Assembly: GCF_006335115.1 (NCBI RefSeq)
Contig: NZ_VDMJ01000003.1
Location: 62,001 to 126,000 of the forward strand
Origin: Streptomyces sp. NP160
Lineage (GTDB): Bacteria; Actinomycetota; Actinomycetes; Actinomycetales; Quadrisphaeraceae
Direction of reading: 5' to 3'
DNA length: 64,000 bases
Every line of letters starts with the position of its first letter. Positions within the stretch are counted from its first letter, which is position 1. This document shows, piece after piece, positions 32,039-40,057 of this stretch. Made by a program: the position numbers and the translations under genes. The notes beneath the pieces are model-generated. The model did no database searches. It saw only the letters and a list, made by a program, of their open reading frames with translations, and had not been told where the DNA came from.

Positions 32039-32673
32039 CAGGCGCCGGCGCGGACCGCGACGGCCTGCACCACCCGGTCGCCGAACCACCGCCGGGTGCG
32101 CTCCGGCGCGGTCTCGAACCCCGCCGCGCGCACCGCAGCGAGGAGCTCCTCGGAGCTGAAGCGGTCGGCGGGGTGGCGGGAGACCGCCCGCAGCCACGGC
32201 GCGTCGACGAACCGCGACGTCATCTCGGTCAGGGCCAGGCGGCCGCCGGGCCGCACCACGCGGGCGGCCTCGGCGAGCACGGCGCGCCAGTCGTCGGCGT
32301 GGTGGAGGAGGTGGAAGGAGACCAGCAGGTCGGCGCTGCCGTCGGGCAGGGGCAGCGCCGCGGCGTCGGCCACGCCGACGTCCACCTGCACGCCCGGGAG
32401 GGAGGCCAGGTCGCGCGTGCGGCGACGGGCCGCGTCGACGGAGGCGGGGTGCACGTCGACTGCGGTCACCCGCCGCGCGCCGAACCTCTCCACGGCCACC
32501 CGCGTGCCGAGGCCGCGCCGCCCGGTGCCCACCTCCACGCACACCGCGCCCCGGGCGCCCAGCCGCGCCAGCGCCGGGCCCTCCAGGTGGAGGCCGACGA
32601 GGTGGCGCACACGGGAGTCGACCCAGGTGCGGTTCGCGTCGACGTACGTGGGAGGGGGCGGGGGTGCTGCCAC
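32038..32673 (-). CDS. Class I SAM-dependent methyltransferase
   Basis: 211 residues. The SAM-binding core starts CVEVGTGRRGLGTRVAVERFG (motif I with the glycine run), acidic residue in AVDVHP at the end of beta 2, then DAAALPLPDGSADLLVSFHLLHH (motif III-type), and RVVRPGGRLAL. Target unknown. In mycobacteria a methyltransferase gene sits next to menJ/menG, so a link with quinone metabolism is possible but unproven. GTG start; TAGGGG lies seven bases upstream, a weak -10. Confidence 0.85.
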   Translation of the reverse strand: MAAPPPPPTYVDANRTWVDSRVRHLVGLHLEGPALARLGARGAVCVEVGTGRRGLGTRVAVERFGARRVTAVDVHPASVDAARRRTRDLASLPGVQVDVGVADAAALPLPDGSADLLVSFHLLHHADDWRAVLAEAARVVRPGGRLALTEMTSRFVDAPWLRAVSRHPADRFSSEELLAAVRAAGFETAPERTRRWFGDRVVQAVAVRAGA

Positions 32674-32730
32674 GAGCCGCCCCTACCCCCTGCGCCCTGC
32701 GTCAGACGGAGCGGGCGACGCCCGCGGGGG

Positions 32731-33801
32731 TCAGCGGTCGCGCTCGGTGGTGCTGCGCGCGAAGGACGTGAGCGCCTCGCGCACCGGCCCCTCGGGGAGC
32801 ACCTCGAGGGCCTCCACCGCCGAGGCCGACCAGTCGCGCGCCGTCTCCTGGGCGGCGGCCGCGTACGGGGACGCCGCGAGCGCGTCGACGGCGCGGGCGA
32901 GCGCCTCGTCGGTGGTCAGGTCCGCGTCGAGCAGCTCCACCAGCGCGGCGGCCTCGGAGCTGCCGGCCGCGGAGGCCCGGCGGGCGAGCAGCACCGGGAG
33001 CGTGGCCACGCCCTCGCGCAGGTCCGTGCCGGCCGCCTTGCCGGTGGCGGCGACGGAGTCCTCGAGCGAGCGCGACAGGTCGAGGACGTCGTCGGCGAGC
33101 TGGAAGGCCACGCCGACGCGCTCGCCGTACAGGCGCATCACCTCGACGACCTCCGGGCCCGCGCCCGACAGCTGCGCGCCGAAGCGACCTGCGAGGGCGA
33201 TGAGCGAGCCGGTCTTGTCGGACAGCACCTGCAGGTGGTGGGCCACCGGGTCCTCGTCGGGTCGGGGGCCGACGGTCTCGTGCATCTGCCCGAGGCACAG
33301 GCGCTCGAAGGTCTCCGCCTGCTGCCGGACCGCGTCGGGGCCGAGGTCGGCCACGAGGCGCGAGGCCCGGGCGAAGAGCAGGTCCCCGGTGAGGATGGCG
33401 ACGTCGTTGCCCCACTTCGCCTGCGCGGCCGGCGCGCCGCGGCGCAGCGGGGCGTCGTCCATGACGTCGTCGTGGTACAGGCTCGCGAGGTGCACCAGCT
33501 CGACGACGACGGCGGCCGGCACGACGCCCGGGGCGTCGGGGTCACCGAGGTGGGAGGCGAGCAGCGTGAGCATCGGCCGGACGCGCTTGCCGCCCGCCTC
33601 GACGAGGTGGCGGGACGTGGCGTCGGCCAGGCGGTCGGTGTGGCGGACGGCGACGCGCAGGCGCCCCTCGACCACGTCGAGGCCGGCGAGCACGTGCGCG
33701 GTGAGCGCCTCGTCGACGTCGGGGACGGCGGCAGCGCCGCGCGCCCGGGCGAGGACAGGCTCCGGGGGCGCAGGAAAGACCGCTCCCCTGACCACGGTCA
33801 C
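32731..33801 (-). CDS. Long-chain polyprenyl diphosphate synthase
   Basis: 356 residues. Trans-isoprenyl transferase that builds the prenyl tail, probably of menaquinone. The two aspartate-rich motifs are DDVMD (111-115) and DDVLD (237-241); GGKRVRPML (70-78) binds isopentenyl diphosphate. The GTG start has GGAGGTGA eight bases upstream, a perfect ribosome site that overlaps the menJ stop, so translation is coupled. TAGGCT just before the start could make an internal leaderless transcript from a second GTG at 33795, but the ribosome site favours 33801. Homologous gene beside menJ in mycobacteria (grcC1). Confidence 0.93.
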   Translation of the reverse strand: MTVVRGAVFPAPPEPVLARARGAAAVPDVDEALTAHVLAGLDVVEGRLRVAVRHTDRLADATSRHLVEAGGKRVRPMLTLLASHLGDPDAPGVVPAAVVVELVHLASLYHDDVMDDAPLRRGAPAAQAKWGNDVAILTGDLLFARASRLVADLGPDAVRQQAETFERLCLGQMHETVGPRPDEDPVAHHLQVLSDKTGSLIALAGRFGAQLSGAGPEVVEVMRLYGERVGVAFQLADDVLDLSRSLEDSVAATGKAAGTDLREGVATLPVLLARRASAAGSSEAAALVELLDADLTTDEALARAVDALAASPYAAAAQETARDWSASAVEALEVLPEGPVREALTSFARSTTERDR

Positions 33802-33809
33802 AGCCTAGG

Positions 33810-35147
33810 TCACCTCCCCGCGGGGGCCAGGCGCGACAGCGCGGTGACCACGCGGTCGGCCGCATCGCCCCCGGTCGGCTCGGCGAGGTTGGCGAGCAGC
33901 TTGACCACGAGGTGCATCACCGAGCGGCGGGGCAGGCCGAGCCTCACGGCCGCCGAGAGGACGGGCGGGTGCGCGATGACCTTCGCGAACGCCCTGCCCA
34001 GCGCGAAGTAGCCGCCGAGCTCGGTGCGCAGCGCCGCCGGGTAGGCCTGCAGGGCGCGGTCCCTGCCGCGGACGCCGAGCACCCGCTCGGCGTCGAGGGC
34101 GTCGGCGACCACCTCGGCGGCCAGCCGGCCGGAGTGCAGGGCGTACTCGATGCCCTCGCCGTTGAAGGGGTTGACCATGCCGCCGGCGTCGCCGAGCAGC
34201 AGCACGCCGTCCTTCGCGTGCGGGGTGCGGTTGAAGCCCATGGGCAGCGCGGCGCTGCGCACGGGCCCCTCGAGGTGGTCCTCGTCGAGGGTCCAGTCCG
34301 CCGGCGTGGTGGCCAGCCACTGCTTCAGCACGGCCTTGAGGTCCACCGGCTGGGAGGCGTCGATGACGCCGAGGCCCACGTTGGCTCGCCCGTCACCGAG
34401 CCCGAAGATCCAGCCGTAGCCGGGCAGCAGCGGGGAGCGGCGCGGCTCGCCGGACCACAGCTCCAGCCAGCTCTCCATCCACGGCTCGCGGCTGCGCGGG
34501 GTGCGGTAGTAGGCGCGCGCCGCGACGCCCAGGGGCCTGTCGGGGCGGCGCTCCAGCCCGAGGGCCACCGCGGTGCGGCTGGAGACGCCGTCCGCGGCGA
34601 GCACGACGCGGGCGCGGTGCAGCACCTCGGGGCCGCTGGCGCGTCCCCGCTCGTCGACGGGCTTCGCCCGCACCCCGGTGACCAGGCCGGTGCGCTCGTC
34701 GAGCACGGGGGCGGTGGCGGCGGTCCGCTCCAGCAGGCGCGCACCGCGCCGCTGGGCGTGGCGGGCGAGCACCTCGTCGAAGTCGTTCCGGGTGCGCACG
34801 AGCCCGTGGTCGGGGAAGGAGGCCAGCTCGGGCCACGGGATGTCGTAGCTGCGCCCGCCGCCGACGAGCCGCAGGCCGCGGGTGCGCGCCCAGCCGCCCT
34901 GCTCGCCCTCGCCGATGCCGAGGTGGGCCAGCTCGCGCACGGCGCGCGGGGTGAGGCCGTCGCCGCAGACCTTGTCGCGCGGGAACGCGGCCTTCTCCAG
35001 GACGACGACGTCGAGCCCGGCCGCCGCGAGGTGCGCCGCCGCGGAGGCCCCCGCCGGGCCGGCACCGACGACGACGACGTCGGCGCTGGTGCCCTCGGCG
35101 GCCGCGGCGCCGGTCGCGCTCGTCGTCGTCGTGCTGGTGGTGGTCAC
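33810..35147 (-). CDS. menJ: FAD-dependent geranylgeranyl/menaquinone reductase (MenJ-like)
   Basis: 445 residues. N-terminal FAD-binding [20 protein letters not shown] (about 22-41) and the flavoprotein block [16 protein letters not shown], then [19 protein letters not shown] near residue 315. This is the geranylgeranyl reductase family; the mycobacterial neighbour of menG and grcC1 is MenJ, which saturates one isoprene unit of menaquinone. Here it lies between menG (GTGA overlap) and the polyprenyl synthase, so the same function is likely. GTG start; Thr/Ser-rich leader [12 protein letters not shown]. Confidence 0.88.
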   Translation of the reverse strand: MTTTSTTTTSATGAAAAEGTSADVVVVGAGPAGASAAAHLAAAGLDVVVLEKAAFPRDKVCGDGLTPRAVRELAHLGIGEGEQGGWARTRGLRLVGGGRSYDIPWPELASFPDHGLVRTRNDFDEVLARHAQRRGARLLERTAATAPVLDERTGLVTGVRAKPVDERGRASGPEVLHRARVVLAADGVSSRTAVALGLERRPDRPLGVAARAYYRTPRSREPWMESWLELWSGEPRRSPLLPGYGWIFGLGDGRANVGLGVIDASQPVDLKAVLKQWLATTPADWTLDEDHLEGPVRSAALPMGFNRTPHAKDGVLLLGDAGGMVNPFNGEGIEYALHSGRLAAEVVADALDAERVLGVRGRDRALQAYPAALRTELGGYFALGRAFAKVIAHPPVLSAAVRLGLPRRSVMHLVVKLLANLAEPTGGDAADRVVTALSRLAPAGR

Positions 35148-35836
35148 GGGCGGGTGGCGCGGTGCAGCGCGACGATCCCGCCGGTGAGGTCCTTCCAGGC
35201 CACACCGGTCCACCCGGCGCCGGCCACCCAGCGGGACAGGCCCGCCTGGTCCGGCCAGGCGCGGATCGACTCGGCCAGGTAGACGTACGCGTCGGGGTTG
35301 CTGGCCGTCCGGCGGGCGATGGCCGGCAGCGCGCGCATGAGGTACTCGGTGTAGACGGTGCGGAAGGGCGCCCACGTGGGGTGGGAGAACTCGCAGACCA
35401 CCAGGCGGCCGCCCGGACGGGTGACGCGCAGCATCTCCGCGAGCGCGGCCTGCGGCTCGACGACGTTGCGCAGCCCGAAGCTGATGGTCACCGCGTCGAA
35501 GGCGCCGTCCGCGAAGGGCAGCCGGGTGGCGTCCCCGGCCACGAAGGACAGGTCGGGGCGGCGGCGGGCGCCGACGGCGAGCATGCCGCGGGAGAAGTCG
35601 CAGGCCACCGGCTTCGCGCCGAGGGCGGCGAAGGGCTCGGTGGAGGTGCCGGTGCCGGCGGCGAGGTCGAGCACCTTCTCGCCGGGGCGCAGGTCGAGCG
35701 CCTTCACGACGGCGCGGCGCCAGGACCTGTCCTGGCGCAGGCTCAGGACCGTGTTGGTGAGGTCGTAGCGGCTGGCGACGCCGTCGAACATGGCGGCCAC
35801 CTCGTGGGGGGCCTTGGCGAGGTCGGCGCGCGTCAC
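35144..35836 (-). CDS. menG: Demethylmenaquinone methyltransferase
   Basis: 230 residues. Adds the final methyl group in menaquinone synthesis. [26 protein letters not shown] is the UbiE/MenG signature, followed by the SAM motif [12 protein letters not shown] and [21 protein letters not shown] selected the GTG at 35836 to give [14 protein letters not shown], which aligns with mycobacterial MenG; an in-frame GTG 18 bases earlier is the alternative. Downstream menJ overlaps by four bases. Upstream gap holds the palindrome cluster at 35872-35956. Confidence 0.95.
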   Translation of the reverse strand: MTRADLAKAPHEVAAMFDGVASRYDLTNTVLSLRQDRSWRRAVVKALDLRPGEKVLDLAAGTGTSTEPFAALGAKPVACDFSRGMLAVGARRRPDLSFVAGDATRLPFADGAFDAVTISFGLRNVVEPQAALAEMLRVTRPGGRLVVCEFSHPTWAPFRTVYTEYLMRALPAIARRTASNPDAYVYLAESIRAWPDQAGLSRWVAGAGWTGVAWKDLTGGIVALHRATRP

Positions 35837-35871
35837 CCGCCCATGGTCCCCCACCTGCGGTCCGACCTCTC

Positions 35872-35956
35872 GCCGTGATCCCCCGCCTGCCGCGTGACCC
35901 GCACCACCACCCCCGTGACCACGGCGGGAGAGCGCTCCGGAGGTCCATGATCACGG
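35872..35956. repeat. Cluster of CCGTGATCATGG-type palindromes between menG and proA-like gene
   Basis: CCATGATCACGG (35945-35956) is the exact reverse complement of the copy at 28519-28530; CCGTGACCACGG (35913-35924) is a relaxed palindrome, and CCGTGATCCCCC begins near 35873. Inverted CTCTC...GAGAG flanks can form a hairpin. No gene lies in this 159-base divergent gap. Confidence 0.55.
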
Positions 35957-35981
35957 GGAGGGGTGGAGGCAGGCGGCGCCG

Positions 35982-35987
35982 TAGGAT
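35982..35987 (+). promoter_or_regulatory. -10 box of the proA-like gene
   Basis: TAGGAT ends eight bases before the GTG start at 35996; leaderless arrangement. Confidence 0.5.
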
Positions 35988-35995
35988 CTGCGGCC

Positions 35996-37321
35996 GTGAG
36001 CAGCACGTCCGTCGACGCCAGCACCGACGCCCCCGGCGCCACCCCCTCCGACGCCGCCGGCGCTGTCAGGGCCGCTGCGCAGCGCGCGGCGGCCGCGTCG
36101 GCGGCGCTGCGCACCGCGCCGGACGCGCAGGTGAGCGAGGCGCTGTCCGCCGCCGCCCGGCGGGTGGCCGGCGCCGCGCCGGCCGTGCTCGCCGCCAACG
36201 CCGACGACGTCGCCGCCGCGCAGGCCGGGGGCATGAGCGCGGGCCTGCTCGACAGGCTCCGCCTCGACCCGGCGCGCCTGGAGTCCGCGGCGCAGCAGCT
36301 GCGCGAGATCGCCGCGCTGCCCGCCCAGCCCCGGATGTCCTTCGTGCGCGACCTGCCCGGCGGCGAGGGCGCCGTCTGGGAGCGGCGGGTGCCCGTCGGC
36401 GTCATCGGCGCCACCTACGAGGCGCGCCCCGCCGTCACCCTCGACGTGGCCGGCCAGGTGCTGCGAGCCCGCAGCGCCGCCGTCCTGCGCACGGGCTCCG
36501 CGGCCCTGCGGACCTCCGCCGTGCTGGTCGACGAGGTGCTGGCCCCCGCCCTGGCCGCCGCAGGGCTGCCCGACGGCGCCGTCGAGCTGGTCCGCCGGCC
36601 CGGTCACGACGCCGCCGAGGCGCTCGTCGCCCAGCCGGACCTCGTGCCCCTCGTCATCGTGCGCGGCTCCGGGGAGACCACCCGGCACCTGTCGCGCCTC
36701 GGCGCGGCGGCGGGCACCCGGGTGCTCGCCCACGCCGACGGCGGTGGCGTCATGTACGCCGACGTCGCCGCCGACCTCGACAGGTTCCGCGCGCTGCTGC
36801 GCTCCGGCGTCGACAGGCTCGGCGTCTGCAACCGGCTCAACCTGCTGCTCGTGCACAGCGCGCGCTGGGAGGAGCTGAGCCAGGTGGCCGTCGAGGTGCT
36901 CGGCGAGGCGGGCGTGGAGGCGCTCCTGCCGCCGCACGCGCACGAGCTCGGCCACGAGTGGGCGCTCGACTCCGGCCGCGAGGCCCGCGTGACGGTGGCC
37001 CCCGTGGCCGGGGCCGTCGAGGCGACGGCGCTCGCGGCGGCCGAGACCAGCGGCATCGCCGCCACCGTGGTCACCGAGGACGCCGGCACCGCCGCGGAGT
37101 TCCTCGGCGCCTGGGGCGGCACGGGAGGCTTCTGGAACACCACCACGCGCCTGCTCGACGGCTACAAGCTGCTCGGCGTGCCCGAGACGGGCATCAGCGT
37201 CGACTCCGTGCCCGGCCCCCGCGGGCCCGTCACCGGCGGTGACCTGGTGCTGCGCCAGTTCGTCGTGCTGCCGGCCGGGACCAGCGGCGCCGACGCCGTG
37301 CAGGGCTCGCTGGCCGGCTGA
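35996..37321 (+). CDS. Glutamate-5-semialdehyde dehydrogenase-like protein (divergent ProA)
   Basis: 441 residues of the aldehyde dehydrogenase superfamily in the ProA branch: RVPVGVIGATYEARPAVTLD, a central RGSGETTRHLSRLGAAAGT, and the catalytic cysteine in RLGVCNRLNLLLVH. ProA reduces gamma-glutamyl phosphate in proline synthesis. Several usually constant positions differ (the GVCH block reads GGGVMYAD, and the residue after CN differs from the common CNAxETLLVH form), and no proB is nearby, so it may be a paralogue. GTG start, leaderless promoter. It ends six bases from a convergent oxidoreductase gene. Confidence 0.8.
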   Translation: MSSTSVDASTDAPGATPSDAAGAVRAAAQRAAAASAALRTAPDAQVSEALSAAARRVAGAAPAVLAANADDVAAAQAGGMSAGLLDRLRLDPARLESAAQQLREIAALPAQPRMSFVRDLPGGEGAVWERRVPVGVIGATYEARPAVTLDVAGQVLRARSAAVLRTGSAALRTSAVLVDEVLAPALAAAGLPDGAVELVRRPGHDAAEALVAQPDLVPLVIVRGSGETTRHLSRLGAAAGTRVLAHADGGGVMYADVAADLDRFRALLRSGVDRLGVCNRLNLLLVHSARWEELSQVAVEVLGEAGVEALLPPHAHELGHEWALDSGREARVTVAPVAGAVEATALAAAETSGIAATVVTEDAGTAAEFLGAWGGTGGFWNTTTRLLDGYKLLGVPETGISVDSVPGPRGPVTGGDLVLRQFVVLPAGTSGADAVQGSLAG

Positions 37322-37327
37322 GCGGCC

Positions 37328-38572
37328 TCAGCCGGCCAGCGAGGGCCGCGACGGGGAGAACGCCGCCACGGCGTCGTCGACGGCGGCGCCGAGGCCGTGC
37401 GACTGCCCGAGCACCGCGGCCGCGGCGGCGCGCGCCAGCGCCGAGGAGGTCTGGATGCCGAAGCCGCCCTGCCCGGCCAGCCAGAAGAAGCCCTGCTGGC
37501 CGTCGTCCCAGCCGACCACCGGCAGCCCGTCGGCCGGCCCGGTGCGCAGCCCGGTCCAGGAGCGCCGCACCCGGACGGCCCCGAGGTCGAGGACGGCGTC
37601 CAGCCCGGCGAGCAGGGCGTCGACGTCGGCGGGGACCGGCTGCGCGTCGCACGGCTCGCTGGGCACCGCCTCGGCGGGCGAGGCGAGCAGGTCGCCGTCG
37701 ACGTCGCGCCCCGGGCGCGCGTAGAGGGTCTCGGCGACGTCGGCCACCATCGGCCAGTGCTCGCCGACGGCGCGCTCGTCGTCCGCCACCACCACGGTGC
37801 GGCGCTTGGGCACCAGCCCGCGCCGCCGCACCCCGGCCACCCCGGCGACGACGTCGGCCCACGGGCCCGCGGCGTCCACGAGGGTCCCGGCGCTGATGCG
37901 GTGCTCCCCCGCCGTGACGTCCCACCCCCCGGCCCGGCGCACCGCCGAGGTCACCGGCGCACCCACCAGCACCCGCACGCCGCCGCGCCGCGCGCGCTCG
38001 ACGTGGTGCTCCACGAGCACGGGGACGGCGACCTCGCGCGCGTCGTCGTCGACGGCCACGGCGTGCACGGCCTCCGGGCGCAGCAGCGGGAACCTCTGCA
38101 GGGCCTCGGACGCCCCGCTCGTGCGCAGCGAGGGCACCTGGGCCAGCAGGGCCGCGAACGCCTCCCGGCCCGTGGCGCCCCCGACGGCGTCGACCCACAG
38201 CAGCGGCCGCTCCCGCAGCACCCGCCGGCCGGTCGCCTCCTCCGCCAGGGCCACCAGCGGCAGGCTCGCGGCGGTCAGCGCCTGCACCGGCGGGGGGCCG
38301 TAGCTGGGCTGCATCTGCCGGGCGGAGCGGGCGGAGGTCTGCGTGGCCAGCGCCCCCTGCGCCTCGACGAGCACCACCGAGGCGGAGCCCCCCGACTGCT
38401 CTGCCAGCTCGGCGGCCAGCGAGGCACCGGCGATGCCACCGCCGACCACGAGCACGTCCGCGCGCAGGCCGGCGGCGGGCGGGGAGCCGGCGGCGCTCGT
38501 CGCCGTGCTCGTCGCCGTGCTGGTCGGCGTGCTGGTCGAGGTGGGGGGCTGGGCTGATGTGGTGGACGTCAT
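37328..38572 (-). CDS. FAD-dependent oxidoreductase of the D-amino-acid oxidase type
   Basis: 414 residues. Thr/Ser-rich N-terminus, then the dinucleotide fold ADVLVVGGGIAGASLAAELA (about 38-57), TQTSARSARQMQPSY in the substrate region, and the C-terminal GLRTGPADGLPVVGW and WLAGQGGFGIQTSSALA, standard for the DadA/glycine oxidase superfamily. Substrate is unknown. ATG start, with TAGCCT nine bases upstream on the same strand; diverges from menF over a 58-base gap. No evident partner gene. Confidence 0.85.
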   Translation of the reverse strand: MTSTTSAQPPTSTSTPTSTATSTATSAAGSPPAAGLRADVLVVGGGIAGASLAAELAEQSGGSASVVLVEAQGALATQTSARSARQMQPSYGPPPVQALTAASLPLVALAEEATGRRVLRERPLLWVDAVGGATGREAFAALLAQVPSLRTSGASEALQRFPLLRPEAVHAVAVDDDAREVAVPVLVEHHVERARRGGVRVLVGAPVTSAVRRAGGWDVTAGEHRISAGTLVDAAGPWADVVAGVAGVRRRGLVPKRRTVVVADDERAVGEHWPMVADVAETLYARPGRDVDGDLLASPAEAVPSEPCDAQPVPADVDALLAGLDAVLDLGAVRVRRSWTGLRTGPADGLPVVGWDDGQQGFFWLAGQGGFGIQTSSALARAAAAAVLGQSHGLGAAVDDAVAAFSPSRPSLAG

Positions 38573-38581
38573 CGCCAGCGG

Positions 38582-38622
38582 AGGCTAGTGCGGGCTGCGC
38601 ACCCGTGGGAGGCGCCTAGCCT
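38582..38622. promoter_or_regulatory. Back-to-back promoters of the FAD oxidoreductase and menF
   Basis: Minus-strand TAGCCT at 38582-38587 lies nine bases before the oxidoreductase ATG; plus-strand TAGCCT at 38617-38622 lies eight bases before the menF ATG. Only 29 bases separate the two hexamers, so the -35 regions overlap. Confidence 0.5.
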
Positions 38623-38630
38623 TGTCAGCG

Positions 38631-40010
38631 ATGACCACGACCGTCGGCCGCTCCGGCCGTCCGCCCCAGCCCCGCTCGCTCGAGCCGGGCGAGCCGGGGC
38701 CCGGGCTGTCGTCCGGCAGCAGGCTCCGCTGGCGCACCACGCGGGTGGCCGACCCCGGCCCCCTGCTCGAGCTGCTCGCCCGCCGCTCGCCGTCCGCGAG
38801 CCCGCTGGCCTGGGTGCGCCGCGGGGAGGGCCTGGTCGGCTGGGGCGAGGCCGCGCGCGTCCAGGCCGGCGGCGAGCACCGCTTCGCCACCGCCGCGGCC
38901 GCGTGGCGGGACCTCGTGCTGGGCGCCCCGGTGGTGGACGACGTGCGCCTGCCCGGCACGGGCCCCGTGGCCTTCACGTCGCTGTCCTTCGACGCCTCCT
39001 CGGCCGGTGGCGGCGTCCTCGTGGTCCCCGAGGTGCTCGTCGGGCGCCGGGGCGACGTGGTCTGGGTGACCACCGCCGAGCCGGTGGACTCCCCGGTCGG
39101 CTCCGCGAGCGCCTCGGCGGCGTCCGCGGTCGCCGCGGGGGACCCCGTGGAGCCGGTCCACGGCCCCGGTGGTGTGCGGTACGCCGACGGCGCGCTGTGC
39201 GGGCCGCGCTGGGCGACCGCGGTGGCGCGCGCGGTGGCGCGCATCCAGGCCGGCGAGCTGGAGAAGGTGGTGCTCGCCCGCGACCTCGTCGCCGAGGCCG
39301 AGCACCCCGTCGACGCCCGCTGGCTGCTGGCGCGCCTCGCCGAGGCCTACCCGTCCTGCTGGTCGTTCTCCGTGGACGGCCTGGTCGGCGCCACCCCGGA
39401 GCTGCTGGTCCGCCGCGAGCGGGGCCTGGTGCACTCGCGCGTGCTGGCCGGCACCATCCGCCGCACCGGTGACGAGCAGCGCGACGCCGCGCTGGCGGGC
39501 TCCCTGGCCCGCTCGGGCAAGGACCTCGAGGAGCACGAGTACGCGGTGCGGTCGGTGGTCTCGGCCCTGGCGCCCCACTGCCGGACGACCACGGCGCCCG
39601 ACGCCCCCTTCGTGCTGCACCTGCCCAACGTCATGCACCTGGCCTCCGACGTCACCGGCGTCCTGGACGACGCCCGCCCCGGGGGTGCGCCCGGCGTGCT
39701 GGAGCTGGCCGCCGCGCTGCACCCGACGGCCGCGGTCTGCGGCACGCCGACGCCCGCGGCGGCAGCGCTCATCGCCGAGCTGGAGGGCATGGACCGCGAC
39801 CGCTACGCCGGCCCCGTCGGATGGGTCGACGCCGGCGGCGACGGCGAGGTCGGGCTGGCGCTGCGCTGCGCGCGCATCGACCCCGACGACGCGCGCCGGG
39901 TGCGCCTGTTCGCCGGCTGCGGGGTGGTGGCCGGCTCGGACCCGATGGCCGAGCTGGCGGAGTCGGACGCGAAGCTCGTCCCCGTGCGCGACGCGCTCGG
40001 CGGGGCCTGA
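38631..40010 (+). CDS. menF: Isochorismate synthase
   Basis: 459 residues. Converts chorismate to isochorismate, the first step of menaquinone synthesis. The chorismate-binding C-terminal half has GELEKVVLARDL, SFSVDGLVGATPELLV, AGTIRRTGDEQRD, HPTAAVCGTPTPAA and AGCGVVAGSDPMAELAE with the magnesium-binding acids. An isochorismate synthase of secondary siderophore routes is the alternative, but menD follows convergently. ATG at 38631 follows a TAGCCT -10 by eight bases. Confidence 0.93.
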   Translation: MTTTVGRSGRPPQPRSLEPGEPGPGLSSGSRLRWRTTRVADPGPLLELLARRSPSASPLAWVRRGEGLVGWGEAARVQAGGEHRFATAAAAWRDLVLGAPVVDDVRLPGTGPVAFTSLSFDASSAGGGVLVVPEVLVGRRGDVVWVTTAEPVDSPVGSASASAASAVAAGDPVEPVHGPGGVRYADGALCGPRWATAVARAVARIQAGELEKVVLARDLVAEAEHPVDARWLLARLAEAYPSCWSFSVDGLVGATPELLVRRERGLVHSRVLAGTIRRTGDEQRDAALAGSLARSGKDLEEHEYAVRSVVSALAPHCRTTTAPDAPFVLHLPNVMHLASDVTGVLDDARPGGAPGVLELAAALHPTAAVCGTPTPAAAALIAELEGMDRDRYAGPVGWVDAGGDGEVGLALRCARIDPDDARRVRLFAGCGVVAGSDPMAELAESDAKLVPVRDALGGA

Positions 40011-40025
40011 GGCGCTGCCCCCTCC

Positions 40026-40057
40026 CGGCTGGGCAGCCGCCCCCGGCTGGTCAGCCG
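40026..40057. terminator. Tandem small hairpins between menF and menD
   Basis: CGGCT GGGC AGCCG (40026-40039) followed by CGGCT GGTC AGCCG (40044-40057); the second spans the menD stop. Both sit in the convergent gap and could end either transcript. Confidence 0.4.

Noticed and set aside
33795-33807. Leaderless start for the polyprenyl synthase from TAGGCT
   Set aside because: A perfect GGAGGTGA ribosome site at the right distance from the GTG at 33801 is the stronger evidence, though an extra internal promoter is possible.
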